This document shows positions 30,783-42,822 of a stretch of DNA of 64,000 bases, one piece after another. Within the stretch, counting starts at the first letter, position 1, and each line of letters begins with the position of its first letter. This DNA is from Vreelandella olivaria (GTDB lineage Bacteria > Pseudomonadota > Gammaproteobacteria > Pseudomonadales > Halomonadaceae): positions 1,860,001 through 1,924,000 of the forward strand of contig AP019416.1 in NCBI GenBank assembly GCA_004295565.1. The letters are read 5' to 3'. The notes under the pieces were generated by a model. That model searched no databases and was not told the DNA's origin. It was given only the letters and a program-made list of their open reading frames with translations. Made by a program: the position numbers and the translations under genes.

Positions 30783-31527
30783 ATGACGCAAGAGAGTAGA
30801 GTTGCTCTGGTAACAGGAGCGAGTCGCGGTATTGGGCAGGCCATTGCGCACGAGCTAGGTCGCCAGGGCCGTATTGTCATCGGTACTGCGACCAGCGAGT
30901 CAGGTGCTGAGAAAATTGATGCCGATTTAAAAGAACACGGTATTGAAGGGGCTGGCCTGTGTCTTAATGTGACCGACCAGGCCAGCATCGATAGCGTGTT
31001 GAAAGCCATTACTGAGCTCTTTGGTGCGCCGACTATTTTGGTTAACAATGCCGGTATCACCCGTGACAATTTGTTGATGCGAATGAAAGAGGATGAGTGG
31101 GACTCCGTTATGGATACCAACTTGAAATCTGTCTATCGTGTTAGTAAGGCGTGTCTACGGGGTATGACCAAGGCGCGTTTTGGGCGTATTGTGTCAATCA
31201 GTTCTGTGGTGGCAACCATGGGCAACTTGGGTCAAACTAACTATGCTGCAGCCAAGGCCGGTATGGAAGGTTTCAGCCGAGCACTGGCACGTGAGGTCTC
31301 CTCCCGTGCGATCACGGTTAATGCAGTGGCGCCGGGCTTTATTGCGACTGATATGACCGAAGCACTGCCCGAAGCACAGCATGAGATGTTGCTTAAACAA
31401 ATTCCGCTGGCCCGTTTAGGGGCGCCGGAAGAGATCGCCGCAGCGGTAGGCTTTTTTGACCAGTGATGCAGCCGGATATATTACCGGTGAGACGCTTCAC
31501 GTGAATGGCGGCATGAATATGCGTTGA
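30783..31527 (+). CDS. fabG: 3-oxoacyl-ACP reductase FabG, one frame break
   Basis: FabG reduces beta-ketoacyl-ACP with NADPH. VTGASRGIGQAIAHELG is the nucleotide-binding loop, NNAGITRDNLLMRMK the structural motif, SISSVVATMGNLGQTNYAAAKAG contains the catalytic Ser, Tyr and Lys. The last part, LTSDAAGYITGETLHVNGGMNMR, is in another frame after an extra T in the T run near 31450-31456. Corrected length is about 248 residues. It sits between fabD and acpP. Confidence 0.97.
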
Positions 31528-31650
31528 TGGCCTTGGGCCTGGCGGTTGCGTCGATCCAAGGGCGTCTATAAACTACCCGCAGCTTTTGGCTTGCGGTTTC
31601 CAAATAGCTGGTTATCAAAAACGGCTAATGTGAACGACTGGAGTAGGTTA

Positions 31651-31884
31651 ATGAGTACTATTGAAGAGCGCGTGAAGAAAGTTGTAGCAGAGCGCCTGAA
31701 CGTTAAAGAAGAAGACATCCAAAACAGCTCTTCTTTCACAGAAGACTTGGGTGCTGATTCGCTCGACACCGTTGAGCTGGTAATGGCTTTGGAAGAGGAA
31801 TTCGATACTGAAATTCCTGATGAAGAAGCTGAGAAGATCACCACGGTTCAAGAAGCCATCGATTACGTGAACGCCCACCAGTAA
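31651..31884 (+). CDS. acpP: acyl carrier protein
   Basis: An intact 77-residue ACP. The phosphopantetheine Ser is in [19 protein letters not shown]. The chain is acidic, as expected ([11 protein letters not shown]-type end: [19 protein letters not shown]). ATG 31651 is preceded by GGAG at a suitable distance; upstream in-frame codons lack conservation. fabG and fabF flank it, the standard fab order. Confidence 0.98.
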   Translation: MSTIEERVKKVVAERLNVKEEDIQNSSSFTEDLGADSLDTVELVMALEEEFDTEIPDEEAEKITTVQEAIDYVNAHQ

Positions 31885-31932
31885 GGGCTGCGTCGATGCA
31901 TCGAACCAGGGTGGGGTGCTAGCCACCACCTT

Positions 31933-31963
31933 AAAAGCCGTCCTTTCCCAGGGCGGCTTTTTT
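31933..31963 (+). terminator. terminator-like hairpin after acpP
   Basis: AAAAGCCGTCC pairs with GGGCGGCTTTT (one G-U pair) and is followed by further T. It lies between acpP and fabF and may reduce read-through, giving the high acpP-to-fabF transcript ratio known in E. coli. Confidence 0.75.
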
Positions 31964-32071
31964 GCCAGCCACAATGCTAATAACGTTCAATCTCCGTTAT
32001 ACTGTTGACCAAATTTAAGCGGCAAATGACCCAAGTGGGTCGCGTCACCATGGATGCCTGGAGGAAAGCTG

Positions 32072-33310
32072 ATGGCACGGAAAAGGGTAGTGGTAACTGG
32101 GTTAGGCCTGGTGACCCCAGTGGGTAATAGCGTTGATGAGTCGTGGGCCAACATTGTGGCAGGTAAAAGCGGTATCACACCTATTGAGCATTTTGACACC
32201 AGCGGTTTTAACACCCGCTTTGGTGGGTCAGTCAAAAATTTTGATATTAGCCCGTATCTGAATCCAAAAGATGCCCGCAAGATGGATCTGTTTATTCAGT
32301 ACGGCATGGCAGCTCGGCGCACAGGCGGTAGAAGACTCCGGTATTGAGTGCAGCGAGGAAAACGCCGATCGTATCGGTGTAGCTATCGGCTCAGGCATTG
32401 GTGGCTTACCCATGATTGAGCACAATCACAACGCGCTGAACAAAGGCGGTGCCCGTAAGATATCGCCGTTCTTTGTACCGGGCTCTATCATTAATATGAT
32501 CTCAGGCAATATGGCGATTCAGCACGGCTTCAGAGGCCCGAACATTGCCATTACGACTGCCTGCACCACGGGTACCCATAATATTGGCTACAGTGCACGC
32601 ACTATCGCCTACGGCGATGCCGACGTGATGATCTGTGGCGGTGCTGAAATGGCCACTACGCCGCTAGGGTTGGGTGGCTTCTCTGCTGCCCGCGCACTCT
32701 CTACCCGCAATGATGATCCCCAAGCGGCAAGCCGCCCCTGGGATACTGACCGCGATGGGTTTGTACTCTCCGACGGTGCTGGGGTGCTGGTGCTTGAAGA
32801 GTATGAGCACGCCAAGGCACGGGGAGCCAATATCTACGCCGAGTTGGTGGGCTTTGGGATGAGCGATGACGCCTATCATATGACTTCGCCCCCGGAAGAT
32901 GGGCGTGGCGCTGCACTCTCTATGCGCAACGCGATCAAAGATGCCCAGGTTGATGTCTCTGCGGTTCATTATATCAACGCTCATGGCACCTCCACCGCGG
33001 CAGGCGATCTGGCTGAAAGCCGCGCCATTGAGAACGTTCTGGGTGACGCTGCAAACAGTGTGGCAGTGAGCTCGACCAAGTCGATGATTGGCCACCTGCT
33101 GGGCGCCGCAGGCGCAGTGGAGGCGGTGTTTAGTATTCTTGCTATTCGTGACCAGATTGCGCCCCCACGATTAATCTGGATAACCCGCAGGAAGGCTGCA
33201 ACCTGGACTATGTGCCGCATACCGCGCGGGATATGCGCATTGATATGGCGCTTTCGAACTCCTTCGGTTTTGGCGGCACTAACGGCTCGCTACTGTTTAA
33301 AAAGGTGTAG
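32072..33310 (+). CDS. fabF: 3-oxoacyl-ACP synthase II FabF, two frame breaks
   Basis: FabF condenses malonyl-ACP with growing acyl chains. [20 protein letters not shown] is the start; the catalytic Cys is in [17 protein letters not shown], and the two His are in [13 protein letters not shown] and [27 protein letters not shown] is the end motif. Frame changes lie near 32312-32325 and near 33168 (C run). Corrected length is about 413 residues. ATG 32072 has GGAGG upstream. It is followed by pabC with six bases between. Confidence 0.97.
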
Positions 33311-33316
33311 TGGGCT

Positions 33317-34124
33317 ATGTTGCCACCTGCGTTATCTGATGATCAGTCGGTGCCGTTTGATGATCGTGGGCTGGCATATGGTGATGGCCTTTTGAGACGG
33401 TGCTGTTGCGTGATGGTGCTCCTGTGCTGTGGCGCTACCATACGGCGCGATTGGCGCAGGGCTGTCAGCGGCTGGGAATACCGTTACTTAGCCAGGAGGC
33501 CCTTGATGCCACTTGGCAAGGCGACCCTACCGCCGAAGTGGAAGTGCTAAAGCTGATACTGACCCGGGGCAGCGGCGGACGAGGCTATGCTGTACCAGAG
33601 CAGGTCGTACCACGTCTGGTTAGCCGACGAACGCCGTTTCAGCCCTCGGTTGAGCGCTGGCAGCAAGGGGTAACGGTTCGTCTTTGTGACTTGCAGCTTG
33701 CCCGTCAGCCTCGCTTGGCAGGTATCAAGCACTTAAATCGACTGGAGAACGTACTGGCCCGTCGGGAGTGGAGCGATGCCACTATTGCCGAGGGGCTGCT
33801 CGCCGACAGTGAAGGCCTGATTGTAGAAGCTACCAGCATGAACGTTTTTGGCAGCAGGCGGGGAGGTATTTACGCCTCAGCTTGACCAGTGCGGTGTGGC
33901 TGGCACGCTGCGCGCGGCGTTGCTTGATCAGGGGTCGTCGCTGAGGATGCGTTGACGCTTGATCAACTCGCTGATGTCGAGCGGCTATGGGTGGCCAACT
34001 CTGTCCAGGGGTATGGCCAGTCACTAAGCTTCTTTCAGTGAGTGGCTCGCTGCTGCAGCGCTGGTCGCTGAGTCAGTCTGATCCGTTCCAGCGCTTGGCG
34101 CATCAGCTATTGGGCGTTGTTTAA
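33317..34124 (+). CDS. pabC: aminodeoxychorismate lyase PabC, several frame breaks
   Basis: PabC is a PLP enzyme that releases p-aminobenzoate for folate synthesis. The start has [21 protein letters not shown] (after a missing T near 33395), the PLP Lys is in [19 protein letters not shown], and [10 protein letters not shown] is the later substrate loop. Further frame changes lie near 33848-33860, 33935 and 34015-34030. Corrected length is about 270 residues. Location between fabF and mltG matches E. coli and Pseudomonas. Confidence 0.92.
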
Positions 34125-34168
34125 ACGCCACTGTTTAGATATCGCTCAGCAATTTTCTTAGAGGTGTC

Positions 34169-35176
34169 ATGGTGAAACGGTTATTAACCGCTTTATTGGT
34201 ATTGATAGTGGTTGGGGCTGCCAGTGCAGCAGGCGGTTATTTCTATTGGCAGAACCGATTAGAGGCGCCGCTTTCAATTGAAGAGCCAATGCTTTACCAA
34301 GTGCCCTCTGGTGCAGGCTTTAATCAGGTAGTGGCGCAACTGGAAGAGCAGGGCGTGCTTGAGGATGCCTGGGCGTTTCGTTTGTTAGCGCGAGTTGAGC
34401 CGGAACGTGTGCCGCGGCTGCGTACCGGCGAGTATCAGTTGTTGCCGAATATGACCGGTCTGGAAATGATGGCACTGCTGGGTAGCAATAATGTGGTTAC
34501 CTACTCGCTGACTATTCCTGAGGGGTGGTCTTTTCGGCAGATGCGTGAGTTACTCAATGCCGCGCCGAAACTCGAACATCGTACCGCTGAGTTGAGTGAT
34601 GCAGAGGTGATGACGCTTCTCGATCGAGAGGGCACCTTTCCCGAGGGTTGGTTCTTTCCTGATACCTACCGCTATCATCTGGGGATGAGCGATGTGGATA
34701 TCCTGCGCCAATCATTGGAGCGGATGGAGCGCATTCTGGAAGAAGTATGGGAAGAGCGCGCGGACGACCTCACCATTGACTCCCCCTACGAAGCGCTGAT
34801 TATGGCCTCCCTGATCGAACGGGAAACCGGCGCGCCCGAGGAGCGGCGAGAAATTGCCGGGGTGTTCAAACGCCGGATGGAGCAGGGCATGCGTTTACAA
34901 ACCGACCCGACGATTATTTACGGTATGGGTGAGCGTTATGAAGGGCGAATTACCCGTGCCGATATCCGCGAGGCGACGGCCTATAACACCTATGTGATTG
35001 ACGGAATTCCGCCCACGCCGATCGCCATGCCAGGTCGCGACTCGCTAGAGGCGGCGGTAAATCCATTGCCTGGTGAAACACTCTATTTCGTGTCTCGCGG
35101 CGATGGCACGCACCACTTCTCGCGCACGTTGCGGGAGCACAACAACGCCGTTAACCGCTATATTCGTAACCGTTAA
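34169..35176 (+). CDS. mltG: endolytic transglycosylase MltG (YceG-like)
   Basis: MltG cuts nascent peptidoglycan strands at the inner membrane and helps set strand length. The intact 335-residue protein starts with one membrane helix (LLTALLVLIVVGAASAAGGYFYW), then the LysM-like and YceG domains. The catalytic Glu is in ASLIERETGAPEERREIAGVF, and LQTDPTIIYGMG and YNTYVIDGIPPTPIAMPG follow the family order. It lies between pabC and tmk, the conserved position. Confidence 0.97.
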   Translation: MVKRLLTALLVLIVVGAASAAGGYFYWQNRLEAPLSIEEPMLYQVPSGAGFNQVVAQLEEQGVLEDAWAFRLLARVEPERVPRLRTGEYQLLPNMTGLEMMALLGSNNVVTYSLTIPEGWSFRQMRELLNAAPKLEHRTAELSDAEVMTLLDREGTFPEGWFFPDTYRYHLGMSDVDILRQSLERMERILEEVWEERADDLTIDSPYEALIMASLIERETGAPEERREIAGVFKRRMEQGMRLQTDPTIIYGMGERYEGRITRADIREATAYNTYVIDGIPPTPIAMPGRDSLEAAVNPLPGETLYFVSRGDGTHHFSRTLREHNNAVNRYIRNR

Positions 35177-35221
35177 TCGCCGTGACCCAACAGCCAGTAT
35201 TGATCGAGAACACCACAGTAA

Positions 35222-36858
<1,637 letters not shown>

Positions 36859-36911
36859 CGGTATTTAACCCTGTTCCCCACGGCTGTTCAAAACAGTTCA
36901 GCGAGGTCGTC

Positions 36912-37246
36912 ATGGCAACTCAGAAAGCGCTCTCCCTTACCATTCCTGATGTGCCGACACTGCTTTCTGCCTATATGCCTTTTTTTGGAGCGTGGGGGAT
37001 GTTTGTTCCCACTCAGACTCCCTATGCGCTTGGCCAGCAAGTCTTTTACTGCTCACACTGCCAGGTGAAAGCGAACGCCTTTCGATCAGCGGCCAGGTGG
37101 TGTGGGTGTCGCCGGAGGGAGTGAGTGGCCGCCGAATGCCAGGCATTGGTCTCCACTTCAGCCAGCAGGACTATCCTGTGCGTGACCGCATTGAGACGCT
37201 GCTTGCCGGTCAATTGGATAAAGCGGCTCCGTCCTTCACGCTCTGA
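36912..37246 (+). CDS. pilZ: type IV pilus assembly PilZ-domain protein, one frame break
   Basis: A 111-residue PilZ-domain protein resembling Pseudomonas PilZ, needed for type IV pilus assembly. LSLTIPDVPTLLSAYMPFF, then VFLLLTLPGESERLSISGQVVWVSPEG and GIGLHF. One T is missing near 37046. The usual c-di-GMP-binding RxxxR is not visible in the N-terminal part, as in the Pseudomonas protein, so c-di-GMP binding is doubtful. It sits between holB and tatD, where Pseudomonas also has it. Presence suggests type IV pili, which fits comEC. Confidence 0.9.
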
Positions 37247-37339
37247 ACTGCCTGGTTATGATCTAGTCGTTATGGCCTACCTGTTTTGACTCCCTTGTTT
37301 TGAACAGTCTGCTAGAACCCATTTATTGTCGAGAGCCGT

Positions 37340-38184
37340 ATGTTTGTCGATTCACACTGTCACTTAGATCGTTTATCCGACCAGACCCATGGGGGCGACA
37401 TTGCGGCCACCTTGGCCGCCGCTCGTGCTGCCCACGTCAATCAGTTCCTTGCTGTGGCGGTTACGTTAGACGATATGCCCCAACTGGCGGCCATTGCCCG
37501 GGAGCATCACGATGTAGCGATTTCGGCTGGCTTGCATCCCTTGCACCAAAGTGACGCTGAGCCCAGCGTCGCGGATATAAAGAGGCCGCTGAGCGCTATG
37601 GCGCGGTGGCAATTGGTGAGACTGGCCTGGATTACCACTACCGCGACAGTGTGCCTGTGGAGATACAGCATGAGCGCTTCAAGCGTCACTTAATCGCCGC
37701 ACGGGAGCTGGAGCTGCCGGTGATTATTCATACCCGCGAAGCCAAACAGGAAACGTTGGCCTTGCTACGTGAATACAGCGACCCACGGGTGGGCGGTGTA
37801 TTACACTGTTTTACTGAAGACTTGGTAATGGCTCGTGAGGCGGTGCGGCTGGGTTTTTATATCTCACTGTCGGGCATTATTACCTTTCGCAATGCTGCGT
37901 CACTGCGTGAACTTGCCCGTCAACTGCCGCTTGATCGTCTGTTGATTGAGACCGACAGCCCTTACCTAGCGCCTGTTCCCTATCGCGGCAAGCCCAATGA
38001 GCCCGCCTGGGTGGTACAAGTGGCGGAGTGCATTGCCCAGGAACGGGGCATCACTGTCGATGAAGTCGCCATGCAGACGACTGCCAACTTTTATCAGCTC
38101 TTCCGTGCCGCGGCGCCCGATGCTCCGGAACACGTTAGAGAGGCGCTGGCAAACGCTGAGCTTTTATCGCCCAATGCGCTTTGA
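37340..38184 (+). CDS. TatD-family metal-dependent DNase (YcfH type), one frame break
   Basis: MFVDSHCHLDRLSD is the metal-binding HxH start. GETGLDYHYRD provides the Glu, IIHTREAKQETLALL and HCFTED the His ligands, and LLIETDSPYLAPVPYRGK the final Asp. A base is missing near 37583-37590. Corrected length is about 281 residues. The gene follows pilZ as in the holB-pilZ-tatD order of Pseudomonas. TatD proteins are 3'-5' nucleases in DNA repair or RNA turnover, but I cannot say which branch. Confidence 0.93.
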
Positions 38185-38208
38185 ATACGCTCAAGCGAGG
38201 TGGGCGAG

Positions 38209-38781
38209 ATGAATATTGATCGATTGCTCCAGCAAGGTGGCGGAGAGGAAGAGTGCGCTGGGGCTATTCCTCCCCTTGATGAGTGGCGGCCTGCGCTCTC
38301 TGGCGATATGAATATCGTCATTCGCGCCGATGGTAGCTGGTGGCACGAAGGGCGGCCGTTTGCCCGACCCAAGGTGGCACGTCTATTGGCCACGCTGCTG
38401 CGCCTGGATGACGAGGGGTATTGCCTGGTTACGCCGGTGGAGCGCTGGCGGATAAAGGTCGAAGACCTGCCACTGGTGGCGGTAGAAGCTGACTTCCGTG
38501 ACGGGGACTGGTGGTTTACCACCCAATTTGACGACGTTGTGCGCTTAGATGCCGAGCACTCGCTTTCTCTCAGTTTAACCCCCCAGGGCGAGGTTGTGCC
38601 GCAACTAACGGTGCGGTTTGGGCTCGCTGCCCGCCTGCACCGTAATGTCTTTTACCAACTGGTTGAGGCGGCTAAAGCCCGTGATATAGGCAATGGCCAG
38701 AGTGAGCTTGGCGTAAAGAGTGCCGGGCAGTGGTTTGTGCTGGGGCAGATTGATGATGAGTTGCTTGGCGAGGCGCCGTGA
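38209..38781 (+). CDS. DUF1285 protein
   Basis: An intact 190-residue protein of the DUF1285 family, function unknown. ATG 38209 is preceded by GGGCGAG. The chain contains the pattern MNIVIRADGSWWHEGRPFARPKV, LVTPVERWRIKVEDLP and FRDGDWWFTTQFDDVV typical of this family. It overlaps the helicase start by four bases (GTGA), so they are translationally coupled. No membrane segment or signal sequence is present. Confidence 0.85.
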   Translation: MNIDRLLQQGGGEEECAGAIPPLDEWRPALSGDMNIVIRADGSWWHEGRPFARPKVARLLATLLRLDDEGYCLVTPVERWRIKVEDLPLVAVEADFRDGDWWFTTQFDDVVRLDAEHSLSLSLTPQGEVVPQLTVRFGLAARLHRNVFYQLVEAAKARDIGNGQSELGVKSAGQWFVLGQIDDELLGEAP

Positions 38782-40987
38782 AGTTAACCGCTGAACAGCA
38801 AGCTGTGGTCAGCCACCAGGCTGGACATGCGCGGGTGGCGGCAGTGGCTGGTGCAGGCAAAACCACCACCATGGCCGCGCGGGTGCTGCATCTATTGGCT
38901 AACGGGGTTCCGCCAAAGCGTATTCTGGTGCTGATGTTTAACCGCTCAGCAAAGGATGATTTTCAGCGCCGGTTAACCTCCATGGCACCTGCCGGGCAGG
39001 CACTGCCGGATGTGCGCACTTTTCACTCCCTGGGCCACCGCTTGACCCAAAGCCTGTGCCGCTGGGGCGCACTTGCGCCCCGCCAGTTGCTATCCGCCGA
39101 TTGGCAGTTGGAAAGGCTGCTTCGTCAAGCGAGCCTCAATGTATTGCGGGACGCTGTCGAACGCCGCGATGCTGCCCTGGAGGGGGATCGGCTGGAAACC
39201 TTGGCCCATTTCTGTGGCTTGGTGAAAGCAGAAATGATCACCCCGAAGCACTCTATGAGCGGCTAAATTTCGACCCCGATACCGACTACTTTCCAGCAGC
39301 GTTTGCCGAGGCGGAGCGGCTATTAGCAGCGGAAGGCGTTATGACCTATGCCGATCTGCTCTATCGTCCGCTGCTGGTGTTAGAGGGAGATGGTGCCCTG
39401 CGAAACCGTGTGGAAGGGTTTCTCGATCATGTGATTATTGATGAGTATCAGGATATTAACGCTGCTCAGCAGCGTCTGCTATCCGTGTTGGTAGGCAGTC
39501 GTGCCGAGGTAATGGCAGTGGGTGATGCCAACCAGTGTATTTATGAGTGGCGCGGTGCCAAACCCGACACCATGCTGGAAAATTTCACTGCTACCTTTGG
39601 CGAAGCCACTGACTACCCGCTGTCGACTACCTTTCGGCATGGCCATGCCCTGGCGCTGGCGGCTAATCATGCCATTGCCGCGAATCAGCGCCGTCCCAAC
39701 CAGCTGTGCCTGGCCGCCGCCAATAACCCGGAGACGCGTGTCTCGGTGGGGCAGGGGAGCCGTTTACTGCTTGATGCGTTAGTGGATTGGCAGGCTCAGG
39801 GGCGAGCGTTTAACGAGGCCAGTCTGCTGGTGCGCAGTTGGGCGCTATCAGTGCCGTTTCAACTGGCGCTGTTACAAGCCGGGATCCCGTTTCGGCTTCA
39901 GCGTGAGGATCGTTTTTGTTTTTCGTTTACCGCTGGTGCAGGCCCTGGCGGGGTATTTAAAGCTGTCGCGTCGTCCTGATCTGCTGCGCGACCCGCAGCA
40001 GCTGTTACTGCTGCTTGCACAACCCACCCCTTCGTTGCCCGTGAGCATCTGCAGCGACTCGCCTATCAGTTGGCTGCTACCCAGCAGTGGCCCGAACGAG
40101 ATGATCCCCTGTTAACGGCGTTAAAGCCCATACAGCGGCGTACGCTAAAAAAACGCTGGCTGCTGCTGTGTGAGTTGCCCCAGCTAAGTGCCTGGCCGCC
40201 CGCCAAGCTTTTACGCCACGTAGTGGAGAGTATCGATGCTGAAAAAACGCTTAAAAGAGCTGCCGCGCGGCGGGATAAAGGCGAAGAAGACGTACGCTTG
40301 CTCGATGTGTTGATCGAACAGGCGCAAAGCGTGCAGGATCCGGATGCTTTTATCGAACTGCTTGAGCGGCCGGTAGAGAACCAGGCAGGCGGTGTCCTGA
40401 TCAGTACCGTTCACGGCGCCAAAGGCCTTGAGTGGCCGCTGGTGGCGGTGGCTGGGGTTAACGAAGAGGACTTTCCCCACTATAGCCGTGACAATCCACT
40501 CAGTGATGAGCGTCTGGAGGAGGAGCGTAGGCTCTTCTACGTCGCCATTACCCGTGCCCAGGAGCAGCTGTTAGTGCTCCATGATGGCGGCGTGCACCGG
40601 CCTAGTCGCTTTATTGCCGAAAGCGCCTGGCAGGACAGCATGCGGGTAGCTTCCTGCCTGGCCAGTGCCAGCCCGCCAGCGGCTTCGCTGCAAGTCACGT
40701 CGGTGGCGTTGGTCAAGCGCTATCTAGCCCGGCTGGGGCGCGATGATATTGCGCTAGCACCGGCGCAGGTTGAAGAGGCCAAAGTAGGCTATTCGGGTGA
40801 TGCCCATTTTTACCCCGGTCAGCGCCTTCTTCATGCGGTATTTGGCGAGGGTGAAGTGGCCGCCGTAGAAGGCAGTATCAGCGATCCAGTGATTGATGTG
40901 CGCTTTGACCAGGCCGGGCGAAGGCGGCTTATTGCCCGCCGGGCACCCATTGAGTTGCTGGAAAATGGCTCAACGCTTGCGGGATAA
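38778..40987 (+). CDS. UvrD/Rep-family superfamily 1 helicase, three frame breaks
   Basis: A 3'-5' DNA helicase of the UvrD/PcrA/Rep group. Motifs in order: I AVAGAGKTTTMAARV, II VIIDEYQDINAAQQRLL, III GDANQCIYEWRGAKPD, IV/V STTFRHGHALA and ISTVHGAKGLEWPLVAV, VI RLFYVAITRAQEQLLVL. The C-terminus (PGQRLLHAVFGEGEVAAVEG and RRLIARRAPIELL) resembles the Tudor-like tail of PcrA/UvrD that contacts RNA polymerase. Frame changes lie near 39232, 39917 and 40030. Corrected length is about 736 residues. It is coupled to DUF1285 by a GTGA overlap; GTG 38778 is the likely start. Which repair pathway it serves is unknown. Confidence 0.88.
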
Positions 40988-41051
40988 GTCGTTGATTCAA
41001 CGCTAAGACACACTCTTTCACATTTGCCGTCGAATTAAGCTTTAGGGTTGT

Positions 41052-41080
41052 TTGACTTAGCATGGCCCGGCCGATTTAAT
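41052..41080 (+). promoter_or_regulatory. candidate promoter of the porin / c-di-GMP operon
   Basis: TTGACT (41052-41057) and TTTAAT (41075-41080) are separated by 17 bases, 67 bases before the porin ATG. Both hexamers match the consensus well. This is a visual match and no regulator site was recognised next to it. Confidence 0.5.
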
Positions 41081-41147
41081 ACCCTCACTCCTACCGAGCT
41101 AATACTCCACGGCTCATAGCGTATAACTAATCAAATAGGGAACGGGC

Positions 41148-42374
41148 ATGGTAAGGCAAGCCACCTGGCTCTGCGCCATTTTGATCGTCACCCAAAGCGG
41201 CGCCTTGCTTGCCGACAGCGGTCTGCCTAACCTGGAATTTAATGGTTTCGGCACGCTGGGCGTTGTTCACTCTGATGAGCGAAACGCTGACTTCGTTGCT
41301 GACCCCTTTGCTTCAGAAGGTGCAGGGTATAGTGATGACTGGAGCGCTGAAGTTGATAGCCGCCTAGGGCTCCAAGCTACGCTGCGTATGACGCCACAAC
41401 TTTCCTCGGTTGTTCAGGTGGTCAGCGAGAAGCGATACGATGGTTCATTCGCACCTGAGATTGAGTGGGCGAATGTTCAATATGACCTTACCCCTGATCT
41501 TAGCTTGCGCGTTGGGCGTATGGTGCAGAGCTCATTTATGGCCTCTGAGCATCGTAAAGTTAATTACGCCACCCCATGGGTACGGCCTCCACAAGAAATT
41601 TATCGTCTAATTCCGGTGGCTAATTTTGACGGTGTTGATATGCGCTATCGATACCCATTAGGGAGACTACCAATGAATTGCAGATGAATTTTGGTGGGGG
41701 CAGCGTTGATTACTCAACGGGCAGTATCGACGCCAGCGATTCCTGGGGCGTTTCTCACCGTACTCATTGGGGGGATGCCACCCTGTTTGCCAGCTATGGC
41801 GAACTTAAAGTAAGCGCAGATGAACTCTCACAATTCTTCGACGTTTATCGCCTCTTTGGTCTACCCGGTGAACAGCTTGCTAGCCGCTACGAAGTTGAGG
41901 GTAAGCGTACGAGCCTGCTGAGCTTAGGATTGGGTTATGACCCTGGGTCATGGTTTGTTATGGGCGAGTGGGCACGCTCTTAGTCGCCTTCTCTGCTAGG
42001 GGAGAGCGAAGGAGCCTACATGACGCTAGGTTTCCGTGTCGCCGAGTGGACACCGTATGTGGGGGTTGCGCGAGCAAAAGTCACCAGTAATACCTCAGAG
42101 CCGGGATTGAATGCTGCCCTTTATCCAGCGCCCTTTGCAGAAGGCGCGCAATTACTAATGGTATGTTGAATGAGCTAATATCCAGCGGGATGCAGCAGGA
42201 GAGCATAACGGTGGGAACGCGCTGGGATTTCAGGCCGGGTATGGCCCTAACGGCCCAGTATGATCACATCGATATGCGTTCAGGGTCATCCGGGGGCTGA
42301 TTAATCAACAGCCCGAGTTTACCCCAGGTGAACGTATTAACTTGTTCAGCCTTGCGCTCGACTTTGTGTTTTAA
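41148..42374 (+). CDS. outer-membrane beta-barrel porin-like protein, about four frame breaks
   Basis: A signal peptide (MVRQATWLCAILIVTQSGALLA) is followed by a chain rich in Tyr, Trp, Asp and alternating polar and hydrophobic residues, and it ends LFSLALDFVF with the C-terminal Phe that outer-membrane barrels use for insertion. It most resembles a porin, e.g. LEFNGFGTLGVVHSDERN near the N-terminus. Frame changes lie near 41665, 41983, 42140-42150 and 42297. Corrected size is about 410 residues. Substrate cannot be told. It is followed at 11 bases by a periplasmic binding-like gene and then a c-di-GMP protein, suggesting a joint sensing module. Confidence 0.75.
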
Positions 42375-42385
42375 GGAGAGTGGCA

Positions 42386-42822
42386 ATGTTTAAACGTCTT
42401 ATTGCGTCCGCGACCAGCCTGTTATTGGCATCCGGGCTGAGCCTGTTTTACCACCCAGCTTCAGCCGAGGTATTGGTGGTTGTATCAGCTGAAGCGCCTG
42501 TTACTCGTCTTACTCTCAGCGATTTAAGAGATGTTTATTTAGGGCGCCGCACGCTAATAGTCAATGGAGTAGAAGTAGTGCCCTTGGATCTCACTGAAGG
42601 TACGGCAGCGAGAAGTGAATTTTACACTCACTACACAGGGCAGACCCCCGCGCAGATCAAGGCGCACTGGGCCAGGCAGATATTCACCGGGCGAGGGCAG
42701 CCGCCCCAGGCACTACCAACAGTCTTGCAGTGGTAGAGCGGTTAGTCAGCGATGCAAAATCCCTAGGCTATATAGACTCCTCTTTTCTTGATGAGCGTTT
42801 GCGAGTGGTGACAATTGAGTAG
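42386..42822 (+). CDS. small periplasmic phosphate-binding-like (PstS/PBP-like) protein, one frame break
   Basis: A signal peptide MFKRLIASATSLLLASGLSLF-type start ends in HPASA, then the mature chain runs EVLVVVSAEAPVTRLTLSDL and LRDVYLGRRTLIVNGVEVVPLDL, the pattern of short phosphate-binding-like proteins. Corrected length is 145 residues, far shorter than PstS, so it is probably a single lobe. One base is missing near 42720. ATG 42386 has AAGGAG seven bases upstream; a GTG at 42380 is also possible. The stop overlaps the next gene's TTG. Ligand unknown. Confidence 0.75.
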
